Shown: positions 48,360-56,881 of the stretch, piece after piece | Position numbering within the stretch: the first letter of the stretch is position 1 | Layout: each line of letters starts with the position of its first letter | Origin: Nocardioides sp. L-11A | GTDB taxonomy: Bacteria > Actinomycetota > Actinomycetes > Propionibacteriales > Nocardioidaceae | DNA: 64,000 nt | NCBI GenBank assembly: GCA_029961745.1 | Contig: CP124680.1 | Location: forward strand, 868,001 to 932,000 | Direction: 5' to 3' | Made by a program: the position numbers and the translations under genes | Notes under the pieces: model-generated | What the model was told of the DNA's origin: nothing | The model's database searches: none | Seen by the model: only the letters and a program-made list of their open reading frames with translations

Positions 48360-49361
48360 ATGCGTGGACTCATTCGACTTCTGGCGGGCCTGACGGCGGT
48401 CCTCCTCGTCGCGGCCGGCTGCGGTGGCGGCGACGGTGACGGCGGCTCGGGCGACGGGAAGACGCGGATCGCCGCGATCTTCTCCGGACCGACGACGGAC
48501 GCCGACTACAACGCTCTCGGACTCGAGGCGCTGAAGGCGGCCGAGAAGGACGGCGCGGAGGTGTCGTACTCCGAGAGTGTCGCGGTGCCCGACATCGAGC
48601 GCGTGCTGCAGGAGTACGTCGCCGACGGCTTCAACGTGATCTGGACGCACGGCTCGCAGTTCTACGAGGCCACCGCGAAGATCGCGAAGCAGAACCCCGA
48701 CGTCCGCTTCATCGGCGAGTTCGACGGTGAGCCCGAGGGCCAGCCCGAGAACGTCTGGGTCATCGACCGCAACTTCCACACGGTCTTCTACCCGATCGGC
48801 GTGCTCGCCACGAACCTCACCAAGAGCGGCAAGGTCGGCTACCTCGGCGGCCTGAGCCTGCCCTTCTCCTACTCCGAGGTGCACGCCGTGGAGCAGGCGA
48901 TCGCCGACAGCGGCAAGGACGTCGAGCTCAACCCCGTCTGGAGCGGCGACTTCAACGACACCGTCAAGGCCCAGCAGCTCACCAGCCAGCTGCTCTCCGG
49001 CGGCGCGGACGTCATCGTCACCTCGCTGAACCTCGGCGTGGTCGGCGCGTTCAAGGCGGTCAACGACACCGCCCCGGGCGCGGCCTGGGTGACGGTGAAG
49101 TACACCGACAAGTCGCAGAACGGTCCCGAGCACTACGCCGCCACCGTCCTCTACGACTTCGTGCAGCCGCTGACCGAGATCCTCGCCGACATCGACGGCG
49201 ACACGACGACGGGGCACTACGTCATCGGGTTCGGCCAGGGCGCCAGCGTCCACGTGGGCGACAACGTCCCGGCCGAGGTGAAGGCCGAGGTCGAGAAGGC
49301 CGTCGCCGGCATCACGGACGGCTCGATCGAGGTCGGCCTCGACCAGTCCGAAGTGAAGTGA
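48360..49361 (+). CDS. BMP family (PnrA-like) nucleoside-binding lipoprotein
   Basis: 333 aa. Lipobox LLVAAGC (Cys about 20), then Gly/Asp linker. The mature part TRIAAIFSGPTTDADYNALGLEALKAAEKDGAEVSYSE, followed by VAVPDIERVLQEYVADGFNVIWTHGSQFYEATAKIAKQNPDVRFI, matches the Bmp/PnrA purine-nucleoside receptors and MedA-type proteins. It would bind nucleosides outside the membrane and deliver them to the ABC permeases encoded downstream. ATG 48360 has GAAGGGTTGAAG upstream. The gene overlaps the ATPase gene by 4 bp if the latter starts at GTG 49358. First gene of a four-gene operon ending at 52950. Confidence 0.92.
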   Translation: MRGLIRLLAGLTAVLLVAAGCGGGDGDGGSGDGKTRIAAIFSGPTTDADYNALGLEALKAAEKDGAEVSYSESVAVPDIERVLQEYVADGFNVIWTHGSQFYEATAKIAKQNPDVRFIGEFDGEPEGQPENVWVIDRNFHTVFYPIGVLATNLTKSGKVGYLGGLSLPFSYSEVHAVEQAIADSGKDVELNPVWSGDFNDTVKAQQLTSQLLSGGADVIVTSLNLGVVGAFKAVNDTAPGAAWVTVKYTDKSQNGPEHYAATVLYDFVQPLTEILADIDGDTTTGHYVIGFGQGASVHVGDNVPAEVKAEVEKAVAGITDGSIEVGLDQSEVK

Positions 49362-50935
49362 CCACCATGGAGAACCCGCGTCTGGAGATGCGGGGGATCG
49401 TCAAGACCTTCGGGCCGGTCACCGCCCTCGACGCTGTCGACCTCGTGGTCGGGCGCAACGAGGTGCACGGTCTGCTCGGCGGCAACGGCGCCGGCAAGAC
49501 GACGCTGATGAACGTCCTCTACGGGCTGTACCGGCCCAACGCCGGCGAGGTGCTCCTCGACGGCCAGCCGGCCAGCATCAGCTCGCCGAAGGACGCCATC
49601 GCCGTCGGGGTCGGCATGGTCCACCAGACGTTCCTCCAGGTCGACAACTATACCGTCACCGAGAACATCGTCCTGGGCACCGACGTGCCCGGCCCGCTCC
49701 GCCTCGACCTCTCCGAGGCCAAGGAGCGGATCCGCGAGCTGAGCGAGCGGTTCGGCCTCACCGTCGACCCGGACGCGGTCGTCGAGGAGCTGCCCGTCGG
49801 CGTCCGCCAGCGGGTCGAGATCCTCAAGGCCCTCTACCGCGGCGCGAAGCTGCTCATCCTCGACGAGCCCACCACCAACCTCACCCCGCAGGAGGTCGAC
49901 GACCTCTTCGGCTCGATGCGGGCGATGGTGGACGACGGCATGAGCGTCGTGCTCATCACCCACAAGATCCGCGAGACGCTCAGCGTCTGCGACCGGATGA
50001 CGGTGATGCGCGACGGCCGCCGGGTCGAGACCATCGAGCGCGCCGACACCGACGCCGAGCACCTGGCCGAGAAGATGGTGGGGAGTACGACGGACCCGGG
50101 GGCCGCGGTGGACGCCGCCGCTCTCGGGGCGGTGGACGCCGAGAAGGTCGAGGAGGTCCTGTCCTCCGTCGGTACGACGACCGCGGTCGCCGTCCGGGAC
50201 CTGGTCGTCGTCAACGACCAGGGCCACGAGCTGATCCAGGGCTTCGACCTGGAGCTGCGCGAGGGCGAGATCGTCGGCATCGCCGGCGTCGCCGGCAACG
50301 GACAGGTCGAGCTCGCTGAGGCGCTGGCCGGCGTACGCCCCCTGCGCGCGGGCTCGGTCGAGGTGACGGGGCGCTCGATGGGCGGCCTGGCGACCTCGGC
50401 GTGGCTGGAGCACGGCGTCGCCTACGTGCCGGAGGACCGGCACCGCGACGGCATCCTGCCGACCGCGAGCATCACGGAGAACCTGGTGCTCGGCTCGCAG
50501 CGCAGCGACCAGGTCCGCAAGCGTGGGCTCATCGACTGGGGCGCCGCGAAGCAGCGGGCCGTCGACGCGATCGCCGAGTTCTCGGTGCGCGCCAACGGTC
50601 CGGGCACGCTGGTCGGCGACCTGTCCGGCGGCAACATCCAGCGGGTCATCCTGGCCCGGGCCTTCGCCCGGCAGCCGCGGATGCTGATCCTGCACAACCC
50701 GACGCGCGGCCTCGACATCGGCTCGACGCGATTCGTGTACCAGCAGGTGCGCAAGGCCACCGCGGCCGGCTGCGCCGTCCTGCTGATCTCCGAGGACCTC
50801 GACGAGGTGATCGCCCTGTCCGACCGCGTGATCGCGCTCTACCAGGGCTCCAAGGCAGGGGAGTGGCAGCACGGATCCGTCGACGCCTATGCCGTCGGCC
50901 GCAGCATGACTGGACTGGGAGAAGCCCGTGTCTGA
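49358..50935 (+). CDS. Nucleoside ABC transporter ATP-binding protein (two nucleotide-binding domains)
   Basis: 525 aa from GTG 49358 (overlapping the BMP stop), or 522 from ATG 49367; coupling favours the former. Domain 1 (about 10-250) is intact: GGNGAGKTTLMN (Walker A), LPVGVRQRVEILKALYRGAKLLILDEPTTNLTP (signature and Walker B), LITHKIRE (switch His). Domain 2 (about 285-515) has a degenerate Walker A (GVAGNGQVELAEAL, no Lys-Thr/Ser) but a full LSGGNIQRVILARAF signature and LILHNPTRGLDIG. This asymmetric RbsA/YufO arrangement is typical of CUT2-type importers of sugars and nucleosides. It energises the two permeases downstream. Confidence 0.94.
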   Translation: MTTMENPRLEMRGIVKTFGPVTALDAVDLVVGRNEVHGLLGGNGAGKTTLMNVLYGLYRPNAGEVLLDGQPASISSPKDAIAVGVGMVHQTFLQVDNYTVTENIVLGTDVPGPLRLDLSEAKERIRELSERFGLTVDPDAVVEELPVGVRQRVEILKALYRGAKLLILDEPTTNLTPQEVDDLFGSMRAMVDDGMSVVLITHKIRETLSVCDRMTVMRDGRRVETIERADTDAEHLAEKMVGSTTDPGAAVDAAALGAVDAEKVEEVLSSVGTTTAVAVRDLVVVNDQGHELIQGFDLELREGEIVGIAGVAGNGQVELAEALAGVRPLRAGSVEVTGRSMGGLATSAWLEHGVAYVPEDRHRDGILPTASITENLVLGSQRSDQVRKRGLIDWGAAKQRAVDAIAEFSVRANGPGTLVGDLSGGNIQRVILARAFARQPRMLILHNPTRGLDIGSTRFVYQQVRKATAAGCAVLLISEDLDEVIALSDRVIALYQGSKAGEWQHGSVDAYAVGRSMTGLGEARV

Positions 50936-52016
50936 GACCCTGACCGCTCCACCGGCGCCGCCGGCCGAAGCGCCCGCGAAGCGGCCCTCCCGGGTCGCCG
51001 AAGCGCTCTGGCTGGTCATCCCGTACGTCGTCTCGGTGGTCCTCGCGTTCGTCGTGGGCGGCCTGATCATCGCGGCCATCGGCCGGGATCCGTTCGCCGC
51101 CTTCGAGTCGGTGCTGACCACCAGCTTCAACACGCGGTTCGGCACCATCGAGACCCTGCACAAGTGGGTGCCGGTGCTGCTGTGCGCCTACGCCTTCGCC
51201 ATCCCGCTCGCGACCGGCAAGTTCAACATCGGCGCCGAGGGGCAGTTGCTGGTCGGCGCGACGGGCGGTGTCGCGCTCGGCATCCTCTGGTCCGACCTGC
51301 CGATGATCGTGCTGCTGCCCTGCGTCCTGATCGCCGGAGCCCTCGCGGGCGCCGTGTGGGCCGGGATCGCCGCCTTCTTGATGACGAAGTTCCAGGTCAA
51401 CGAGATCCTCAGCACCGTCGTGCTGAACTTCATCTCCTTCCAGCTCATCGACTACGTCGCCAGCCACGTCTGGCCCGACCGCGGCGCCGGCCACCCGGCG
51501 ACCACCCCGGTCGGGGAGGGTGCGCTGCTGCCGGGCATCGGCCAGGCCCCGCCCATGCACACGGGTGTCCTCCTGACCGTCCTCCTCGTGATCGTGATCG
51601 CGGTGTTCATGCGACGTACGTCGACCGGCTTCGAGATGCGCGCGGTGGGCGCCAACCTCCGCGCCGCCCAGGTGCACGGGATCCGCACCTCGCGACTCGC
51701 CGGCGCGGGTCTCGTCGTGGGCGGCGCCGTCGCCGGCCTGGCCGGTGCGATCGAGGTGGCCGGCGTCCACGGCAAGATGCTCGAGGGGATGCAGTCGAAC
51801 TTCCTGATCCTCGGCATCATCGTCGGCCTGATGGCGCGGGGCAGCATGCTCGCCTTGCCGTTCATCGCCTTCGGCATCGCGGTCCTCGAGGTCGGTGCCG
51901 GGTCCATGCAGCGCACCGCGCAGGTGCCCGTCGAGATGGTCCTCATCATCGAGGCGCTGATCCTGCTGTTCCTGCTGTTGTCCGACATCGCCCGAGCGAA
52001 GATCCGGAGGTCCTGA
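50928..52016 (+). CDS. Nucleoside ABC transporter permease 1 (YufP-like)
   Basis: 362 aa with about eight to ten hydrophobic helices. NIGAEGQLLVGATGGVALGI and VNEILSTVVLNFISFQLIDYVASHVW are the branched-chain-transport-like signatures of nucleoside permeases. GTG 50928 overlaps the ATPase gene's end (8 bp), so translation is coupled. It forms the heteromeric channel with the 52018 product. The N-terminal extension, rich in Pro/Ala (MSETLTAPPAPPAEAPAKRP), precedes the first helix. Confidence 0.92.
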   Translation: MSETLTAPPAPPAEAPAKRPSRVAEALWLVIPYVVSVVLAFVVGGLIIAAIGRDPFAAFESVLTTSFNTRFGTIETLHKWVPVLLCAYAFAIPLATGKFNIGAEGQLLVGATGGVALGILWSDLPMIVLLPCVLIAGALAGAVWAGIAAFLMTKFQVNEILSTVVLNFISFQLIDYVASHVWPDRGAGHPATTPVGEGALLPGIGQAPPMHTGVLLTVLLVIVIAVFMRRTSTGFEMRAVGANLRAAQVHGIRTSRLAGAGLVVGGAVAGLAGAIEVAGVHGKMLEGMQSNFLILGIIVGLMARGSMLALPFIAFGIAVLEVGAGSMQRTAQVPVEMVLIIEALILLFLLLSDIARAKIRRS

Positions 52017-52017
52017 C

Positions 52018-52950
52018 ATGGGTGAGATCACCGAGTTCCTCACGCTGATGATCCCGGCGATGGTGCCCTTCCTGCTCGCGGCGCAGGGCACCGTGCTCAG
52101 CGGCCGGGCCGGCGTCTTCAACGTCTCGCAGGAGGGCCTCATGGTCCTGGGCGCCGCGGTGGGCTTCCTGGTCAGCTTCAAGGCCGGCAGCAACACCGTC
52201 GGCATGGCGGCGGCCTTCGCGATCGCCGGCGTCTTCGGCCTCGTGCTGGCCTACATGACCACCCAGCTGCGGCTGGACCAGTTCGTCGTCGGCCTGGCGC
52301 TGTACTTCGCCGCGCTGGGGGCAGCGGGCCTCCTCTACCGCGAGGTCATCGGCATCACCATGGAGCCGCCGCTGATCCCCACCCTGGAGGACAAGCCGAT
52401 CCCGCTGCTCTCGGACATCCCGTTCCTGGGAGAGGTGCTGTTCGACCACGACCTGGTGGTCTACCTCGCGTTCGCGATCTCCCTCGCGATCTGGTGGTTC
52501 ATGTACAAGACCCGCAGCGGCCTGGCGTTCCGGTCGATCGGCGAGAACCCGAAGGCGGCCGACAGCCTCGGCATCAACGTCACCTGGGCGCGGACCTGGT
52601 CCACGGTGGTCGGCTCGGGGCTGGTCGGCATGGCCGGCGCATACCTGCCGATGGTCTACACCGGCCTCTACACCGAGGGCATGGTCGCCGGTCGCGGCTG
52701 GCTGGTCATCGCGCTCGCGTTCCTCGGTGGCTGGCGTCCCCACCTCGTGGTCGCCGGCGCGGCCTTCTTCGCCGGCATGGAGGTGCTGGCGCTGCGGGCC
52801 CAGGTCGCGGGCATCGGGATCCCGCACCAGTTCGTGCTGATGCTGCCGTACGTCGCCACGCTGCTCGTGATGGTGTTCGCGTTCCGCTGGGCGCGGCAGC
52901 CGTCGTTCCTGGGGCGCAACTACGACCGCGAGAGCCGCCTGGTCGGCTGA
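52018..52950 (+). CDS. Nucleoside ABC transporter permease 2 (YufQ-like)
   Basis: 310 aa with about eight to ten helices. LSGRAGVFNVSQEGLMVLGAAVGF and RSIGENPKAADSLGINVTWARTWSTVVGSGLVGMAGAYLP match the second permease of PnrA/YufN-type importers. ATG 52018 begins 1 nt after the preceding stop. A strong hairpin terminator follows (52977-53013). No cytidine deaminase or phosphorylase gene, common in this operon elsewhere, follows. Confidence 0.92.
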   Translation: MGEITEFLTLMIPAMVPFLLAAQGTVLSGRAGVFNVSQEGLMVLGAAVGFLVSFKAGSNTVGMAAAFAIAGVFGLVLAYMTTQLRLDQFVVGLALYFAALGAAGLLYREVIGITMEPPLIPTLEDKPIPLLSDIPFLGEVLFDHDLVVYLAFAISLAIWWFMYKTRSGLAFRSIGENPKAADSLGINVTWARTWSTVVGSGLVGMAGAYLPMVYTGLYTEGMVAGRGWLVIALAFLGGWRPHLVVAGAAFFAGMEVLALRAQVAGIGIPHQFVLMLPYVATLLVMVFAFRWARQPSFLGRNYDRESRLVG

Positions 52951-52976
52951 GCCGGACCGCCCCGGTCCCCCAGACG

Positions 52977-53013
52977 CGAAACCCCCGCTCGATGAGTCCC
53001 GGCGGGGGTTTCG
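52977..53013 (+). terminator. Terminator of the nucleoside ABC operon
   Basis: CGAAACCCCCGC at 52977-52988 pairs with GCGGGGGTTTCG at 53002-53013; the loop is 13 nt. A classic GC-rich hairpin ending in T-rich sequence. Confidence 0.85.
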
Positions 53014-53030
53014 TGCTGCCCGGGCCCCTT

Positions 53031-53066
53031 CCGACCGGCATCCCCTGATCGGGGGATGCCGGTCGG
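53031..53066. promoter_or_regulatory. 15-bp perfect inverted repeat before SnoaL-like gene
   Basis: CCGACCGGCATCCCC at 53031-53045 and its exact inverse at 53052-53066, with a 6-nt loop. It follows the ABC operon terminator and precedes the gene at 53171 by 105 bp. With no U-tract it could be a second terminator, or an operator for the downstream catabolic cluster. Confidence 0.6.
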
Positions 53067-53170
53067 CGACCGCGATCGAGGGATGTGCGGGCCGGCCCCG
53101 CGGACCAGGGTTGGCGACACGCCCGCCGGCGAGGACCGGGGGCGACGACGCCGCAACCAAGGAGGGTCCG

Positions 53171-53563
53171 ATGGGCTCACGCAACAGTGTCACCGAGATC
53201 AACGAGCTGTTCGTCGAGGCGATGAACGCCGGCGACCTCGACCTCGCCCTGTCCTGCTGGGACGAGGACACCGTCTTCCAGACCGCGCCGGGGACCGAGC
53301 CGGTCAGCGGCACCGCCAACCTGCGTGACGCCCTGCAGGCCTTCATCGACACCGATCCCCACCTCACCATCGAGGAGCTGCACCGGGTCGAGGCCGGCGA
53401 CGTCGCGCTGGTCGCCCTGCGTTGGCACCTGACCGGCACCGGACCCGACGGCGCGCCGATCGAGATGGGCGCGGTCGACAGCAACGTCTTCTGCCGGCTG
53501 CCGGACGGCACCTGGAAGATCCGCATCGACAACCCGTTCCACTCCGCCCACCTCGGGTTCTGA
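53171..53563 (+). CDS. SnoaL/nuclear transport factor 2-like protein
   Basis: 130 aa from ATG 53171 (AAGGAGGG upstream, strong). The sequence EINELFVEAMNAGDLDLALSCWDEDTVFQTAPGTEPVSGTANLRDALQAFIDTDPHLTIEELHRVEAGDVALVALRWHLTGTGPDGAPIEMG, then WKIRIDNPFHSA, is a complete SnoaL-like fold with the YE-type helix, WDEDTVFQ strand and closing WKIRID..F. Family members isomerise, hydrolyse or bind small polar or polyketide-like molecules. First gene of the catabolic-looking cluster; stop 1 nt before the aldehyde dehydrogenase start. Confidence 0.85.
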   Translation: MGSRNSVTEINELFVEAMNAGDLDLALSCWDEDTVFQTAPGTEPVSGTANLRDALQAFIDTDPHLTIEELHRVEAGDVALVALRWHLTGTGPDGAPIEMGAVDSNVFCRLPDGTWKIRIDNPFHSAHLGF

Positions 53564-53564
53564 G

Positions 53565-55061
53565 ATGACGAGTGTCCTCGCGCCGCAGCGGCTCACGCTC
53601 GACGCGCCGCTGCCGCACCTGATCGGGGGCGAGGAGGTCGCCGCCGACCGGACCTTCGCCGCGGTCGAGCCGAGCACCGGGCGGACCTGGGCCGAGGTCG
53701 CTGCCGGCACCGCGGCGGACGTCGACCGGGCGGTCGCCGCGGCCGGCGCGGCCTTCGAGCAGTGGCGGACCAGCTCCCTGGACACCCGGCAGGCCTGCCT
53801 GTGGGAGGTGGCCGAGCGGCTGACCGCGTCGGCCGAGCGCTGGCCCGCGCTGCTCGCCACGGAGAACGGCCGGGCGATCCGCGAGGCCGGGCTGATCGAC
53901 GTACCGACGGCCGCCGAGATCTTCCGCTTCTTCGCCGGCGTGGTCCGCGACCTGCACGGCCGCAGCCTGCCCTGCGGGCCGGGCGCGCACGTCGCGACCT
54001 CGCCGCGCCCGCTGGGCGTCGTGGCCGCGCTGGTGCCCTGGAACTCGCCGCTGATCTCGGTGGCGCACAAGCTGGCGCCGGCCCTGGCCGCCGGCAACAC
54101 GGTGGTCGTCAAGCCCAGCGAGCTCGCCTCGGTCAGCACCGTCGAGCTGGTCCGGATGATCGCCGACGTGTTCCCGCCCGGCGTGGTCAACGTCGTCACC
54201 GGGCTGGGACCCGAGGTCGGCCAGGCGCTGGTCGCGCACCCCGACGTGGCGAAGGTCAGCTTCACCGGCGGCACGGAGACCGGCCGCCGCATCCTCGGGC
54301 GACTGTCCGAGCGCCTGGTCCCCGCGCTCATGGAGCTCGGTGGCAAGGGCTCGATGGTGGTGTGCCCCGACGCCGACCTGGACACCGTCACCGAGGACGT
54401 GCTGACCGGCATCTTCGCCGCCAACGGCGAGGTCTGCTTCGCCGCCTCCCGGCTCCTGGTGCACCGCAGCCTCCACGCCGAGCTGCTGGAGCGGGTCTGC
54501 GCCCGGGCCGAGCGGATCCGGGTGGGGGACGCCCTCGACCCGCAGACCCAGCTCGGGCCGCTGATCTCCCGGGCGCACCGCGACGGCGTCGCCGCACGGG
54601 TCGCCGCGGCGGTCGCGGAGGGCGCCGAGCTGTGCACCGGCGCCCGGGTGCCGGACCTGGGCGCCGACCTCGCGGGCGGCAGCTACCTGACGCCGACCGT
54701 GCTCTCCTCCCCGGAGGGCACGACCTCGGCCTCGTGCGAGGAGTTCTTCGGCCCGGTCCTCACCGTCGAGGCGTGGGACGACGAGGACGACGTCGTACGC
54801 CGCGCCAACGACGTCGCCTACGGCCTCGCCAACGGCGTCTGGTCGACCGACCTGGCCCGGGCACTGCGGATCGCGGACCGTCTCGAGTCCGGGATGGTCT
54901 GGGTCAACACCTGGTTCGCCACACCGCTCGGACAGCCGCAGGGCGGGGTCCGGGCCAGCGGCTTCGGCCGCGAGGGCGCTGCCTCGACCCTGCTCGAGTA
55001 CACCTCGACCAAGGTCGTCCACGCCAGCCTCGACAGCACCCGACCCCCGATGTGGACCTGA
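53565..55061 (+). CDS. NAD(P)-dependent aldehyde dehydrogenase
   Basis: 498 aa, whole aldehyde dehydrogenase superfamily pattern. VPWNSPLISVAHKLAPALAAGNTVVVKPSE (cofactor fold), FTGGTETGRRI, catalytic Glu in MELGGKG (the usual LELGGK), and catalytic Cys in ANGEVCFAASR (the usual GQ.C) near residue 290. EEFFGPVLTVEAWDDEDDVVRRANDVAYGLANGVWSTDLARALRIADRLESGMVWVNTW is the closing block. It oxidises an aldehyde to the acid, probably a product of the neighbouring flavoenzyme. ATG 53565 follows the SnoaL stop. The substrate is not deducible. Confidence 0.93.
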   Translation: MTSVLAPQRLTLDAPLPHLIGGEEVAADRTFAAVEPSTGRTWAEVAAGTAADVDRAVAAAGAAFEQWRTSSLDTRQACLWEVAERLTASAERWPALLATENGRAIREAGLIDVPTAAEIFRFFAGVVRDLHGRSLPCGPGAHVATSPRPLGVVAALVPWNSPLISVAHKLAPALAAGNTVVVKPSELASVSTVELVRMIADVFPPGVVNVVTGLGPEVGQALVAHPDVAKVSFTGGTETGRRILGRLSERLVPALMELGGKGSMVVCPDADLDTVTEDVLTGIFAANGEVCFAASRLLVHRSLHAELLERVCARAERIRVGDALDPQTQLGPLISRAHRDGVAARVAAAVAEGAELCTGARVPDLGADLAGGSYLTPTVLSSPEGTTSASCEEFFGPVLTVEAWDDEDDVVRRANDVAYGLANGVWSTDLARALRIADRLESGMVWVNTWFATPLGQPQGGVRASGFGREGAASTLLEYTSTKVVHASLDSTRPPMWT

Positions 55062-55086
55062 CGGTCCCACCCTGAGGAGAACGACC

Positions 55087-56295
55087 ATGGACTTCCGACT
55101 CGATGAGCACAGCCGGCTGCTGGCCGGGATCGGCGCCGAGCTGGCCGCCGACTTCGCGACCCGCGCCGACCAGCACGACCGTGAGCGCAGCACCGCGACC
55201 GAGAACCTCGCCCGACTCCGCGACGAGGGCCTGTACGCCGTCGCGCTGCCGCAGGACCTCGGTGGCCAGGGCGCCCGCACCACACAGTGGCTCGCCTTCG
55301 TCGAGGCGCTCGCCCAGGGCGACGCCTCGACCGCGCTCGGCTTCAACATGCACTACGTCGCCACGCGGATCATCTCCACGCTGGACGTCGTCCCCGCCGA
55401 GGCGAAGAAGCGAGCCGCGGGGCTGGTCCTGGACGGTGCCCTGATCTGTGCGCCGCTCTCGGAGCCGGCCGCCTCCAGCCTGCTGCCGGCCAGCTATGTG
55501 CCGACCCTGTCGGCGCGCCGGGTCCCGGGCGGCCTCGAGGTGAGCGGCACCAAGATGTTCGCCTCGCTGTGGGAGGCCAGCGACTACGCCTTCATGTTCG
55601 CCCACCCCGAGGGGGTCGCGGACCCGACCCATGTCGTCGGCTTCCTGATGCCGACCGACCAGCCGGACGCGATCACCGTCGTCGACGACTGGGACACCCT
55701 GGGCATGCGCTCGACGCGCAGCAACCAGGTCCGGATCGACCGGGCGTTCGTGCCCGACGACCTGGTCCTGTGCGAGTTCGACGACTTCATCGGGCACTGG
55801 ATCATCGCCCAGGCCCACATCGCCTGGGGCGGCTACACCGGCTGCTACCTGGGCGTGGTCGAGGGCATGGTGTCGTGGCTCCAGCAGGCGCTCGGGACCC
55901 GCGCGGCCAAGGGGTACGACCAGCCGATGGGCTACCACCCGACGATCAGCAGCGTGGTCGGTCACGCCACGACCCAGGTCGAGGCGGCGCGGCTGATGAT
56001 GTACCAGGCGGCGTGGGAGGCGGATGTGCGCAGCGGCCCCAGTCTGGAGACCTGCGGTGCCTTCCTGCGCGCGAAGCTGATGCTCGCCACCGCGATCAAC
56101 ACCGTCGCGACGCTCGGCACCACCGCGGGCGGGCTCAACTCGCTGCTGCGCTCGCGCTCCTACGAGCGGATGCTCCGCGACGCGACCACGGGGCCGATCA
56201 TGCCGCCCAACGCGCTGGCCTGCGCCGAGATGGCCGGGCTGGTCGCGATGGGCCTCGACCCGAGTCAGGCGCCCGCGCTGCGGAGCGCGTCGTGA
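55087..56295 (+). CDS. Acyl-CoA-dehydrogenase-fold flavoenzyme (possibly a flavin-dependent monooxygenase)
   Basis: 402 aa. Strong ribosome site GAGGAGA before ATG 55087. N-terminal helical domain (LARLRDEGLYAVALPQDLGGQGART), middle beta domain (SGTKMFASLWEASDYAFMFA, LGMRSTRSNQVRIDRAFVPDDLVL) and C-terminal helical domain (GYTGCYLGVVEGMVSWLQQALGT, RSYERMLRDATTGPIMPPN) follow the acyl-CoA dehydrogenase order. The usual catalytic glutamate is not recognised with confidence. Many reduced-flavin-dependent monooxygenases (DszC, HpaB-like) share this fold and sit next to a flavin reductase, as here (56292), so an oxygenase role is as likely as a dehydrogenase role. Overlaps the next gene by 4 bp (GTGA). 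Confidence 0.83.
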   Translation: MDFRLDEHSRLLAGIGAELAADFATRADQHDRERSTATENLARLRDEGLYAVALPQDLGGQGARTTQWLAFVEALAQGDASTALGFNMHYVATRIISTLDVVPAEAKKRAAGLVLDGALICAPLSEPAASSLLPASYVPTLSARRVPGGLEVSGTKMFASLWEASDYAFMFAHPEGVADPTHVVGFLMPTDQPDAITVVDDWDTLGMRSTRSNQVRIDRAFVPDDLVLCEFDDFIGHWIIAQAHIAWGGYTGCYLGVVEGMVSWLQQALGTRAAKGYDQPMGYHPTISSVVGHATTQVEAARLMMYQAAWEADVRSGPSLETCGAFLRAKLMLATAINTVATLGTTAGGLNSLLRSRSYERMLRDATTGPIMPPNALACAEMAGLVAMGLDPSQAPALRSAS

Positions 56296-56801
56296 CCGCC
56301 GGCCTGGTCGGGGAGCCGATGCCGCTGACCGGGCCGGAGCTGTCCGAGTCGGCCTTCCGACGGGCCTGCGCCCAGTTCCCGACCGGCGTCACGGTGGTGA
56401 CGGCCGCGCACGCGGGGGACCTGCACGGCAGCACGGTCAACGCCTTCAGCTCGCTGACGCTCGCGCCCGCGCAGGTGCTGGTGTGCCTGGCCCGCACGTC
56501 GCGGACCTGGCCCGCGATCGAGCGCTCGCGGCGCTTCGCGGTCAACGTGCTGGCCCGCGACCAGGTCGATGTGGCGCGGCTGTTCGCGACCAAGGAGCCC
56601 GACAAGCTCGCACGCGTCCCGCACCGCTCGGACGACGGCGCGCCGCCGGTCCTGCACGGCGCGGCGGCCTGGTTCGAGTGCGACCTCGCCGACGCGATCA
56701 CCAGTCACACCCACCGGATCGTGATCGGGCGGGTCGTGCGGCTGATGGTCGACGAGGACCGCGACCCGCTGGTCTTCGCCCGCGGCCGGCTGGACGGGTG
56801 A
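56292..56801 (+). CDS. Flavin reductase-domain protein
   Basis: 169 aa from GTG 56292, which overlaps the previous stop. The sequence SAFRRACAQFPTGVTVVTAAHAGDLHGSTVNAFSSLTLAPAQVLVCLARTSRTWPAIERSRRFAVNVLARDQVDVARLFA is the FMN-binding split-barrel core of HpaC/RutF-type flavin:NAD(P)H reductases; ITSHTHRIVIGRV follows. It would supply reduced FMN or FAD to the adjacent acyl-CoA-dehydrogenase-fold enzyme, making a two-component monooxygenase. The coupling of translation supports a stoichiometric pair. Confidence 0.9.
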   Translation: MTAGLVGEPMPLTGPELSESAFRRACAQFPTGVTVVTAAHAGDLHGSTVNAFSSLTLAPAQVLVCLARTSRTWPAIERSRRFAVNVLARDQVDVARLFATKEPDKLARVPHRSDDGAPPVLHGAAAWFECDLADAITSHTHRIVIGRVVRLMVDEDRDPLVFARGRLDG

Positions 56802-56881
56802 CGTGCCGGGCACGGTCGGGGTAGCGTCGGCGGCGGCCTCGGGCGCCGCCGGCAGGTGAGTGACGCGGAGCGGAGAGACCG

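Noticed and set aside
55287..56291. Fusion of the acyl-CoA-dehydrogenase-fold gene with the flavin reductase in one frame
   Set aside because: The two frames differ; the reductase begins at GTG 56292, overlapping the dehydrogenase stop.
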